Below are positions 25,307-33,109 of a DNA stretch of 64,000 nucleotides, piece after piece (within the stretch, counting starts at the first letter, position 1; every line of letters begins with the position of its first letter). The position numbers and the translations under genes are program-made. Source of the DNA: BJGV01 sp964196335 (lineage in GTDB: Bacteria > Pseudomonadota > Gammaproteobacteria > Burkholderiales > Nitrosomonadaceae); assembly GCA_965238155.1 (NCBI GenBank), contig OZ250175.1, forward strand, positions 620,001 to 684,000, in the 5' to 3' direction. The notes below the pieces were generated by a model. The model was given only the letters and a program-made list of their open reading frames with translations. It was not told the origin of the DNA and searched no databases.

Positions 25307-27037
25307 ATGTCAACCTCATCAACAGAAGAGTCATTAGAAAATCCATCAGGAAAGCCGTTGGGCCGATTGCTGGTCGAACAGGGTGTCATCAGTGAGGATC
25401 AGTTACGTATTGCTTTGTTAGAGCAAAGTAAGCGTCATTTACCACTCGGACGATTGATGGTCGGTCTTGGTTTTCTATCGGAAGCAACCATCCGAGATGT
25501 AATGGCTGAAAGTTTGGGTCAGGAGAGTGTAGACCTATCAAGTAGTATTGTTGATGCGACGGCTATTAAACTGATTCCAAAGGATATGGCGCGGCGTTTT
25601 TTGTTGCTGCCTTTAGCGCTAGACAAGAACGAGAAAACACTAACTCTGGCAATTGCAGATCCAGATAATATCATTGCTTTGGATCAAGTACGTGCATTGA
25701 TCAAAGATGAATATCGCCTGATTATTCAAATTGCTCGTGAATCAGAAATTATCCGTTCAATAGACCAGTATTATGGTTTTGAGCTTTCGATTGATGGAAT
25801 TCTGCACGAGATTGAGCCGGGCGAAATGGAGTACCAGTCCCTGCAAACGGGGGTTGATGAATTCAGCCAGCCGGTTGTACGTTTGATTGATGCTTTATTA
25901 TCAGACGCAGTACAGCGTGGTGCATCTGACATACATTTCGAACCGGAATCTAGTTTTTTACGTATCCGGTACCGTGTTGATGGTGTATTACACCAAGTAC
26001 GCAGTTTACACAAAAGTTTCTGGCCAACAATGGCGGTTCGGCTAAAAGTCATGAGTAATATGAATATTGCTGAGACTCGCGCGCCACAGGATGGACGTAT
26101 TTCATTACGTCTGTCGGGGCGTCCCATAGATTTTCGTGTAGCTTCACAACCTACTACTCATGGTGAGAATTTAGTTTTGCGCATCTTGGATCGGCAGAAG
26201 GGCATCGTACCACTGGAATACCTGGGTCTGCCGGAAGAAACAGAAGCCAACCTCAGGCTTATGATTGCCCGGCCAGAAGGGATCATTCTTGTAACCGGAC
26301 CTACTGGAAGCGGAAAAACAACCACACTGTATTCTGTACTAAGTCACATTAATAATGAGGGCGTTAATATCATGACCCTGGAAGATCCTGTTGAATATCC
26401 AATGGTGATGATTCGCCAGACTTCAGTGAACGAAGCAGCTAAGCTGGATTTTGCCAGTGGTGTACGTTCTATGTTGCGTCAGGATCCGGATATTATTCTT
26501 GTGGGGGAAATTCGTGATCACCCAACAGCTGAAATGGCATTTCGTGCTGCGATGACCGGGCACCAAGTATATTCTACTTTACATAGTAATTCTTCAATCG
26601 GTGCGATTCCGCGTCTATTAGATATTGGCATGTTGCCGGACATTATGGCTGGAAATATTATTGGGATTGTCGCACAGCGGTTGGTGCGTGTGCTTTGCCG
26701 GCATTGTAAAGAGTCTTATACGCCAAGTGAAACTGAGATAAGACTTCTTGGTATTTTGCCGGATCAACCAGCCCAGACTATATACCGTCATGTAGGCTGT
26801 GATTTGTGTGAGCATATGGGCTATAACGGTCGGGTTGCGATCATGGAATTATTGAAAATGGATCAGGATATTGATGAACTGATTGCACGACGTGCTACTG
26901 GACGGGAGATCAAGACTGTAGCGTTGGAGAATGGGTTTCGTCCCCTTATGGAGGATGCAATTCAGCGTGTATTGGACGGAGTAACTTCACTAAGTGAAGT
27001 ATCAAGAGTAGTTGATCTCACTCAGCGGGTTGTTTGA
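25307..27037 (+). CDS. mshE: Type II/IV secretion ATPase, GspE/PilB family (MshE-like)
   Basis: Hexameric ATPase that powers pilus polymerisation from the cytoplasm. The 576 residues include the N-terminal MshEN/GspE-N domain (GRLLVEQGVISEDQLRIALLEQ), which in MshE binds cyclic di-GMP, the VDGVLHQVRSLHKS box, Walker A GPTGSGKTT near residue 331, the Asp and His boxes with LRQDPDIILVGEIRD, and a CxxC pair zinc motif (CRHC, CDLC). The first domain carries the RLxxxL pattern seen in c-di-GMP-binding MshE (RLLVEQ, RLMVGLG), so c-di-GMP control is plausible. Confidence 0.92.
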   Translation: MSTSSTEESLENPSGKPLGRLLVEQGVISEDQLRIALLEQSKRHLPLGRLMVGLGFLSEATIRDVMAESLGQESVDLSSSIVDATAIKLIPKDMARRFLLLPLALDKNEKTLTLAIADPDNIIALDQVRALIKDEYRLIIQIARESEIIRSIDQYYGFELSIDGILHEIEPGEMEYQSLQTGVDEFSQPVVRLIDALLSDAVQRGASDIHFEPESSFLRIRYRVDGVLHQVRSLHKSFWPTMAVRLKVMSNMNIAETRAPQDGRISLRLSGRPIDFRVASQPTTHGENLVLRILDRQKGIVPLEYLGLPEETEANLRLMIARPEGIILVTGPTGSGKTTTLYSVLSHINNEGVNIMTLEDPVEYPMVMIRQTSVNEAAKLDFASGVRSMLRQDPDIILVGEIRDHPTAEMAFRAAMTGHQVYSTLHSNSSIGAIPRLLDIGMLPDIMAGNIIGIVAQRLVRVLCRHCKESYTPSETEIRLLGILPDQPAQTIYRHVGCDLCEHMGYNGRVAIMELLKMDQDIDELIARRATGREIKTVALENGFRPLMEDAIQRVLDGVTSLSEVSRVVDLTQRVV

Positions 27038-27039
27038 AT

Positions 27040-28242
27040 ATGACAATGTATGCATACAAAGCAGTCAACAAATTAGGTCAGAGGCGTACCGGCCTACAGG
27101 ATGCATCTAACCTGGTAGATTTGGAGATGCGTCTCAAGCGTACTGGCCTTGATCTTATCAACGGCAAAATTGCAAAGAAAAACCGGATTGCAACAGGAGC
27201 AACTGTTACCCGACGGGAGCTGATCACTTTCTTTTTTAACATGGAGCAGCTTACCAACGCAGGGGTGCCTTTGCTGGAGTGTCTTGCTGATATGCGAGAT
27301 ACTTTGTCTAATCCGTTGTTACGTGAGGTTGTTGCAAGTCTGATTGAAAATATAGAAGGGGGCATGAGCTTATCTCAGGCTATGTCCGAGCACCCGCGTG
27401 TTTTTGAGAAAGTGTTTGTTAGCTTAATACGTGCAGGTGAGAAAAGTGGAAAACTTCAGGAAGTATTTCTACATCTTACCGACACTCTTAAATGGGAAGA
27501 TGAAATGGCTTCTCAGTCTAAGCAGGTATTGATTTATCCGGCAATTGTATTGCTAGTGGTAACTGGCGTAGCTTTTTTTCTGATGATATATCTGGTACCA
27601 CAGTTAACCGGGTTCATCAAAAATATGGGGCAGACTCTCCCGGTTCATACCAAAGCTCTTTTATTCGTATCGTCCATATTCGTACAATACTGGTATGCGA
27701 TGTTACTGTTTCCGATAATTACATTTGTTATTTTAAAGCTCATGGTAACGTTCAACAAACAGGCCCGATATCATTTTGATGACCTGAAACTAAAGATATG
27801 GCCAGTCGGCCCGATTTTAAAGAAAATTATTCTAGCGCGTTTTGCTAATTTCTTTGCGATGCTTTATGCATCTGGAATAAGTATTTTGGAATGTATTTCT
27901 ATTTGCCGTGATATTGCCGGCAATGTAGTAATTGCAGAAAGCCTGTCCCAGGCAGGAAGGGAAATTGAAGAGGGTAAGAATCTTACTCAAAGTTTTCAAA
28001 GCGCAAATATATTTCCTCCATTAGTTTTACGCATGCTAAAGGTGGGTGAATCTACCGGGGCATTAGACAAGGCATTGCTTAATGTCGGATATTTTTATGA
28101 CAGAGATGTGAAGGAAGCAATTGCAAAGGCACAGGCCATGATAGGCCCCGCTATGACTGTGTTACTGGGTGTAATGCTGGGTTGGATTATGTTTTCAGTG
28201 CTCATGCCAATTTATGATGTCATAAGTAAGGTGAAAATATAA
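27040..28242 (+). CDS. mshG: Type II/IV secretion inner-membrane platform protein, GspF/PilC family (MshG-like)
   Basis: Polytopic platform protein that couples the ATPase to pilin polymerisation. From the ATG at 27040 it has 400 residues and two copies of the T2SSF domain, the first with NMEQLTNAGVPLLECLADM and the second with FANFFAMLYASGISILECISICRDI, plus membrane segments near residues 172-200, 220-245 and 375-395. The frame could start 6 bases earlier at TTG, inside the mshE stop. It ends with TAATG shared with the following gene. Confidence 0.92.
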   Translation: MTMYAYKAVNKLGQRRTGLQDASNLVDLEMRLKRTGLDLINGKIAKKNRIATGATVTRRELITFFFNMEQLTNAGVPLLECLADMRDTLSNPLLREVVASLIENIEGGMSLSQAMSEHPRVFEKVFVSLIRAGEKSGKLQEVFLHLTDTLKWEDEMASQSKQVLIYPAIVLLVVTGVAFFLMIYLVPQLTGFIKNMGQTLPVHTKALLFVSSIFVQYWYAMLLFPIITFVILKLMVTFNKQARYHFDDLKLKIWPVGPILKKIILARFANFFAMLYASGISILECISICRDIAGNVVIAESLSQAGREIEEGKNLTQSFQSANIFPPLVLRMLKVGESTGALDKALLNVGYFYDRDVKEAIAKAQAMIGPAMTVLLGVMLGWIMFSVLMPIYDVISKVKI

Positions 28243-29768
28243 TGGTAGATAAATTACTTTTCTTTCTTGGCGCTGAATGGCTCAGTGTCTATCCTTCTAA
28301 GTGGGGTCAGTTTCTGGAAGGTGAGCAGCAAAGGTTTGCAAATGACGTATCAGGACATACAGCTCTTGCGTCTTTACTAAAGAAATACCCAAAAGCAACC
28401 TGTTATTTACTTGCTGATTTGGTAGAGGAAGATTTTCGTTCTGAAGGTGTTCCTCACGTCAGCGGTAAAGATCGTAAACATATAGTAGATAGAAAATTTG
28501 AACAATTTTACCGAAATACCCCATTCCGGCATGCTCAGATACTATATCGTGAACAGGATGGACGACGTGATGATGTGACATTATTTTCGGCATTAACCAA
28601 TCCTGATCTGGTTTCACCCTGGTTGGATATTATGTTGGAACAAGAAGCCTCAATAGCCGGAATTTATTCTGTTCCACTCGTTAGTAAACAACTTGTCAGT
28701 CACATTCCTTCTTCCCACTTACTGCTAATTTCCTGGCAAAAATACTCAGGGCTTCGTGAAATCTTTTACCGGGACGGTCATATCAGTTTTTCAAGGTTAA
28801 CTCCATTGGTAAATTCTGATGTTATTACTAAGTCATTACAAGTTGAGCTAAACCGAACTTATAAATACCTTAGTAGCCTTAGTTTATTACCAGTTGATCA
28901 GCCGCTTGATGTTTGCATTATTTGCAGCAAAGATGACAAGAATAAACTACAAGAGATGCTGCGAGACTCAGATAACTTGCGTTACATAATTGAGGACATT
29001 GATGTACTGGCAAACCGTATCGGGCTTAAGGTAGAACTTAACGATTCTGACGCGACTCCGCTACTTCTGCATTTACTTGGACGCAGACCACCAGCTAATC
29101 AGTATGCTATTGCTGATTACATGCACTTTCATGATTTATGGAAAGCCAAATCCTTGCTTAAGATTACTGTAGCCACTGCAGCAATCATCTGTGTAGCATG
29201 GTCTGGCATTAACCTATGGGATGCATCAGGATTACATCAGGATACAAAATCAATCAATACGATGAAAGCTTCCATCAAAGCTCAAGAAAGTCGGATTGAA
29301 GCAGAATATCCACATTTTCCGGTTTCAGTTGACCGTATGAAGGCCGGAGTATCAGTTATTCAAAAACATTCAGCTTCCGCATTATCACCAAAGCAGTTTT
29401 TAACAAAGATTAGCCGGGAGTTAGAAAGTTTTCCTATGATCCAGGTAAATAGTTTGTCATGGCGGGTCACATCTGGTTCGGGAGCTGTACAAAAAAATGG
29501 TAGTCAGTTGATAGCTCAGGTTTCATTACCCGACACTTATCAGGAAATTCTTATTGGCGGTGAGGTTTTGTCCTCACTCAATTTGCGAGACACGATTGAT
29601 TCAATTCATCAGTTTCGTCATGCGTTGGGTAAAGAAGGGTTATCAGTTACGCCAGTCACAATGCCGGTCAATCTTGATTCTAGTGCCAGTATTGCTGGGG
29701 ATCTTGATAGCGAGAAAAAACTTCGGGGTAGTGCCTTTGTAGTGAAGGTGGTAATGAGTAGGAAATAA
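28242..29768 (+). CDS. PilM/PilN-like pilus assembly protein (MshI-like), large
   Basis: Large 508-residue assembly protein. The N-terminal 290 residues look like an actin-fold PilM/MshI cytoplasmic domain, then a membrane segment at about residues 306-323 (SLLKITVATAAIICVAWSGI), a coiled-coil-like stretch (DTKSINTMKASIKAQESRIEAEY) and a periplasmic domain of the PilN type. This looks like PilM and PilN functions joined in one chain, or MshI with an unusually long periplasmic part. AAGGTG precedes the ATG, and it overlaps the mshG stop (TAATG). I give no symbol because the match is by layout, not by motif. Confidence 0.75.
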   Translation: MVDKLLFFLGAEWLSVYPSKWGQFLEGEQQRFANDVSGHTALASLLKKYPKATCYLLADLVEEDFRSEGVPHVSGKDRKHIVDRKFEQFYRNTPFRHAQILYREQDGRRDDVTLFSALTNPDLVSPWLDIMLEQEASIAGIYSVPLVSKQLVSHIPSSHLLLISWQKYSGLREIFYRDGHISFSRLTPLVNSDVITKSLQVELNRTYKYLSSLSLLPVDQPLDVCIICSKDDKNKLQEMLRDSDNLRYIIEDIDVLANRIGLKVELNDSDATPLLLHLLGRRPPANQYAIADYMHFHDLWKAKSLLKITVATAAIICVAWSGINLWDASGLHQDTKSINTMKASIKAQESRIEAEYPHFPVSVDRMKAGVSVIQKHSASALSPKQFLTKISRELESFPMIQVNSLSWRVTSGSGAVQKNGSQLIAQVSLPDTYQEILIGGEVLSSLNLRDTIDSIHQFRHALGKEGLSVTPVTMPVNLDSSASIAGDLDSEKKLRGSAFVVKVVMSRK

Positions 29769-29812
29769 CGAGTTGAGAAATAATAGAGTTAGAAAAATTT
29801 GGAAAAAATTGT

Positions 29813-30427
29813 ATGAAATTTTCAACTAAAGACATACCGCGTATACGCGGATTACTCGTCATGGTGATCCTGACATTGATAATAGGTACTATTTCAGTTT
29901 ACGTAAGCGATGATATGCTAAATGAGGCTCAGCAATCTAAAACTACAGCAGACCAAGAATGGTCAGATGCTGTACGTAAACTGGAACGTACCAAGAATGA
30001 GCAGGAAGATTTGCAGGGTTATTACCATCAATATCAGAATTTAGTTGAACAAAACATAATTGGCGAGGAAAAACGTTTAGACTGGATTGAATCAATTGAG
30101 AAAATCCGCAATAGGTTGAATATCTTTAGTGTGAAATACAAGCTGGACCCACAAGAAACATTAGATATGGTGGGAACTGACCTTTCTGGCAGTAGCTTTG
30201 ATCTTCGTCGCAGCAATATGACACTAGGTTTAAGCCTGTTGCATGAAGGACAGTTGCTGAATTTCATCGACGCTTTGAGTGAAGAGGCAAAAGGCATGTA
30301 CCTGATAGATAGTTGTGTTCTCACACGTAACGATTCAATAAGAAAACTTAAATTTACTCCAAATTTAGAGGCTGAATGTACTTTGGGTTGGATTACACTT
30401 AACGAAAAAAATGTAGATAGTATTTAA
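29813..30427 (+). CDS. PilO/MshJ-like inner-membrane assembly protein
   Basis: A 204-residue protein with one N-terminal membrane segment (about residues 14-30), a coiled-coil stretch (DDMLNEAQQSKTTADQEWSDAVRKLERTKNEQEDL) and a small periplasmic alpha/beta domain containing LLHEGQLLNFIDALSEEAKGMYLI. This is the layout of PilO, MshJ and GspM, which partner PilN/MshI in the inner-membrane alignment complex. It is 44 bases downstream of the PilM/PilN-like gene and ends directly before the next gene. Confidence 0.72.
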   Translation: MKFSTKDIPRIRGLLVMVILTLIIGTISVYVSDDMLNEAQQSKTTADQEWSDAVRKLERTKNEQEDLQGYYHQYQNLVEQNIIGEEKRLDWIESIEKIRNRLNIFSVKYKLDPQETLDMVGTDLSGSSFDLRRSNMTLGLSLLHEGQLLNFIDALSEEAKGMYLIDSCVLTRNDSIRKLKFTPNLEAECTLGWITLNEKNVDSI

Positions 30428-30838
30428 ATGAATCAGAAGAAAATAATTTTTAGTTGCGCGTTACTTATAATTTTTACTTTGCCATATGTTGCGGTTGGTG
30501 AAGAGAAATTAGGCAGGTTATTTTTTACACCACAACAACGTATTCAGCTTGAGCAATTAGAAAACAAACCTAAGGGTGAAACTGAAATTATTATTAGTGA
30601 CAAAATTATAGTAAACGGAATCGTGCAACGGAATGGTGGAAGTCGGGTGGTCTGGATTAATGGTATTCCACAAAGTCGGGAAAGTTCTAATGGGATATCA
30701 ATTGAGCGTGATATAGAGCCGGACTCAGTACCGGTTAAAATATTAGGTGCAGACAACACAATACGTCTTAAGGTAGGTCAGAGTATAGACCTAGATAGCA
30801 CTGAGTTGAGAAATACAAGCTCCGACCAGGGGGTTTAA
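30428..30838 (+). CDS. Small periplasmic protein of the pilus cluster (position of PilP/MshK)
   Basis: A 136-residue secreted protein with a signal peptide of about 22-24 residues (MNQKKIIFSCALLIIFTLPY). The mature part contains FFTPQQRIQLEQLENK and DKIIVNGIVQRNGGSRVVWINGIPQ, a beta-rich repeat-free domain that resembles the PilP/MshK type by position and by the VNGIVxRxxGxxxVWINGxxQ pattern. It starts directly after the stop of the PilO-like gene. A short hairpin follows before the next gene. Confidence 0.7.
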   Translation: MNQKKIIFSCALLIIFTLPYVAVGEEKLGRLFFTPQQRIQLEQLENKPKGETEIIISDKIIVNGIVQRNGGSRVVWINGIPQSRESSNGISIERDIEPDSVPVKILGADNTIRLKVGQSIDLDSTELRNTSSDQGV

Positions 30839-30874
30839 ATCATTGCAGCAACCCGTACGAAAAACAGAAAAAGG

Positions 30875-30902
30875 ATCCATTCCGTCTAACAGACGAATGG
30901 AT
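30875..30902 (+). other. Hairpin between PilP-like and PilX-like genes
   Basis: ATCCATTC and GAATGGAT pair, with an inner GTCT/AGAC after one unpaired C, around a loop of AAC. No T-run follows, so it is not a classical terminator; it ends 9 bases before the next ATG and might act on translation or mRNA stability. Confidence 0.55.
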
Positions 30903-30911
30903 TAAGTAAGT

Positions 30912-31607
30912 ATGCTGTCTACTGTTTTTATATCTCGACAGCAATACCATTTTAGTTGTTCACCGCTGTCTTTCAGACAAAAAGGAGCGGCGTTGATGAT
31001 GCTTCTCACAGTTCTCGTTCTTGGTTCATTGACAACACTAGTGATTTCGCTAAACGTTAGTAATGGACGAACAGAGCAAGAAATGAAAACGGCCAAAGCG
31101 CTGGCACAAGCAAAAGAAGCACTTATAGCCCATGCTGTTAGTGTCATTTTACCTACTGTCCCCGGTGCTATTACTACAGCTCGTCCAGGAGATTTGCCCT
31201 GCCCCGCATTAGATAATAGTGGAATTGCTGCTGTAAGTTGTGGTGATGCCACTGGCACTACAGGCCAGTCGCTCCGACTGGGAAGACTGCCATGGATGAC
31301 ATTAGGTTTGTCCGATTTACGTGATGGTCATGGTGAACAATTGTGGTATGCCGTATCCAATAACTTTAAGGAAAATGTCCGAACTGTCTGTACAAACCCA
31401 GACCAGTTAGGGTGCTTAAATGGTGATTCACGTGGCACTATTACAGTTCGTAAATCTTCCGGACTGATAGTAAACAATGGTGCTAACCCTGATGTTTTTG
31501 TGCCCAGTGGAGTAGTAGCGGTCATAATTGCTCCCGGAGGTCCGTTAAGCGTGAGGGAGCATCATCATTACAGGATCGCAGTGCAGCAGGAGTATCTAAT
31601 CCGATAA
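30912..31607 (+). CDS. PilX-like minor pilin/assembly protein, N-terminal part (frameshifted)
   Basis: N-terminal part of a pilus-like surface protein. The hydrophobic N-terminal helix is preceded by QKGAALMMLLTVLVLGSL near residue 28, the PilX/MshP-type start that resembles a prepilin but is not the typical GFTLIE. It goes on with PARPGDLPCPALDNSG, a motif of this pilin group, then VVAVIIAPGGPLS, where it shifts frame and ends at 31607. If translation starts at TTG or ATG at about 30991-30994 the helix is closer to the N-terminus; the upstream AAGGAGCGG supports that internal start. Confidence 0.78.
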   Translation: MLSTVFISRQQYHFSCSPLSFRQKGAALMMLLTVLVLGSLTTLVISLNVSNGRTEQEMKTAKALAQAKEALIAHAVSVILPTVPGAITTARPGDLPCPALDNSGIAAVSCGDATGTTGQSLRLGRLPWMTLGLSDLRDGHGEQLWYAVSNNFKENVRTVCTNPDQLGCLNGDSRGTITVRKSSGLIVNNGANPDVFVPSGVVAVIIAPGGPLSVREHHHYRIAVQQEYLIR

Positions 31608-31618
31608 ATTACCTGGAT

Positions 31619-32329
31619 GTGGGTAATGGCGAAGATAATGCGGCTTTTATTGATAGTAGTTCCACAGATGGTTTTATCAACGGACCCGTTCTGGATGTTA
31701 ATGAGAATATTATTGTAAATGATAAACTGATCAGCATTACTTACCAGGATTTATTGCCAAAATTGGAAGAAAGAGTAGCAGGTGAAGTGTTGAAGTGCAT
31801 GAAGGATTATGCTTTGGCGAATAACGGCCGATATCCATGGGCTGCAGATAACACAGCATCAGGCAGTGGTAACTACTCTGATGTTACTGATAATCTGTTC
31901 GGACGAATTCCTGATACTCCCTTTACAAGAACTAATACAAGCAGTAGCGGAGGGATGAGTGATCTCTGCCCAACGAGCTGCAATATTTTTTCTTTATCCG
32001 ATTGGTGGCTAAATTGGAAAAAACAGACTTTTTATGGTTTGGCAGATGGTTACAAGCCAATAAATCCACTTATTCCACCTGTTTCCAATGTATGTACTTT
32101 AGGTGGTGCCTGTAGGGTGGTTGATCCGCCATCAAATGCGGCCGATAAACAGGTAGTTGTGATTCTCTCAGGTAAGCAGTTATCCGGAGTAGCTGGCGGA
32201 CAACCTCGTGTAACAACGGGGGATATAGGAAACTCAGCTAATTATCTGGAAGATGCTAACCAATTAGGTGTAACTTTTTCGAAAGGTTTGCAGACACCAA
32301 CCTTTAACGATGTTTTGGTATACCAATGA
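31619..32329 (+). CDS. PilX-like minor pilin, C-terminal part (continuation after frameshift)
   Basis: The other frame reads in from about 31557 as GASSLQDRSAAGVSNPINYLD, which fits the preceding APGGPLS, so one base appears to be missing around the GGG at 31555-31557. The domain then contains YQDLLPKLEERVAGEVLKCMKDYA and the pair of Cys near LCPTSCNIFSLSDWW and CTLGGACR, and ends VLVYQ. It looks like a normal secreted pilin globular domain and has no start signal of its own. Its stop overlaps the next ATG (ATGA). Confidence 0.75.
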   Translation: MGNGEDNAAFIDSSSTDGFINGPVLDVNENIIVNDKLISITYQDLLPKLEERVAGEVLKCMKDYALANNGRYPWAADNTASGSGNYSDVTDNLFGRIPDTPFTRTNTSSSGGMSDLCPTSCNIFSLSDWWLNWKKQTFYGLADGYKPINPLIPPVSNVCTLGGACRVVDPPSNAADKQVVVILSGKQLSGVAGGQPRVTTGDIGNSANYLEDANQLGVTFSKGLQTPTFNDVLVYQ

Positions 32330-33060
32330 GAAAGAATTCCATACATATTTGGCAAAAAATGATTCCAAGGGTAATTCAGCATGGGTTCAGCTTGGTGGAA
32401 ATGGCAGTAGTAATGGTTATTCTTGCAATGTTAATTGGTGGCTTAATTTCACCATTAACTGCACAGATAGATCAACGGAACATGAATGAAACAAGGAGAT
32501 CTCTTTCTGAGATAAAAGAAGCTTTAATTGGGTTTGCGGTTACCACCGGGCGGTTGCCTTGCCCTGCTGTTTCAGCTGCCGATGGTGATGAGAAGGCGGC
32601 CTGCATTGCTGTGGCAGACAGGCATGGGTATATTCCCTGGGCTAAGTTGGGAGTGCCTAAGTTGGATGCATGGGGTAATATTTTCCGCTATAGCGTAACT
32701 CCGGCTTTTGCAGGAGCAGCCGGTACATTGGTTTTATCACCTCCAACAGCTAGAGATATTACGATTCAGACCAGGGATATAGCGGGTGCACTGGTTAACG
32801 TTTCAACTCCTGGCAATATCCCAGTTATTGTATTGTCCCATGGTAAGAATGGCTATGGTTCAACTAATGATCAGGGTGTAGTTGTAGCTGTACCTGGTGC
32901 TAATATTGATGAAACTACTAATGCAACCAACCCTACAACATTTGTTGATCAGGTACCTACAGTAGCAGGTACTCCCGGGGGAGAATATGACGACATTGTT
33001 ACCTGGATTTCACCTAATATCCTATTTAGTAACATGGTAGCAGCCGGACGATTGCCATAA
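32326..33060 (+). CDS. Type IV prepilin-like protein
   Basis: Secreted pilin-like subunit. The leader ends with HGFSLVEMAVVMVILAMLIGGL near residue 19: a G|FSLVE prepilin cleavage site and a typical hydrophobic helix with the conserved Glu at position 5. The globular domain has LIGFAVTTGRLPCPA, a motif shared with the PilX-like protein upstream, and IPVIVLSHGKNGYGS, seen in related bacterial pilins. It has 244 residues. It overlaps the preceding frame by ATGA and is the last plus-strand gene before the histidine kinase. Confidence 0.85.
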   Translation: MRKNSIHIWQKMIPRVIQHGFSLVEMAVVMVILAMLIGGLISPLTAQIDQRNMNETRRSLSEIKEALIGFAVTTGRLPCPAVSAADGDEKAACIAVADRHGYIPWAKLGVPKLDAWGNIFRYSVTPAFAGAAGTLVLSPPTARDITIQTRDIAGALVNVSTPGNIPVIVLSHGKNGYGSTNDQGVVVAVPGANIDETTNATNPTTFVDQVPTVAGTPGGEYDDIVTWISPNILFSNMVAAGRLP

Positions 33061-33109
33061 TTTTTTCAAATTATGTTTGATTCATACAAATAGTTATGTA
33101 GCGCACTAA

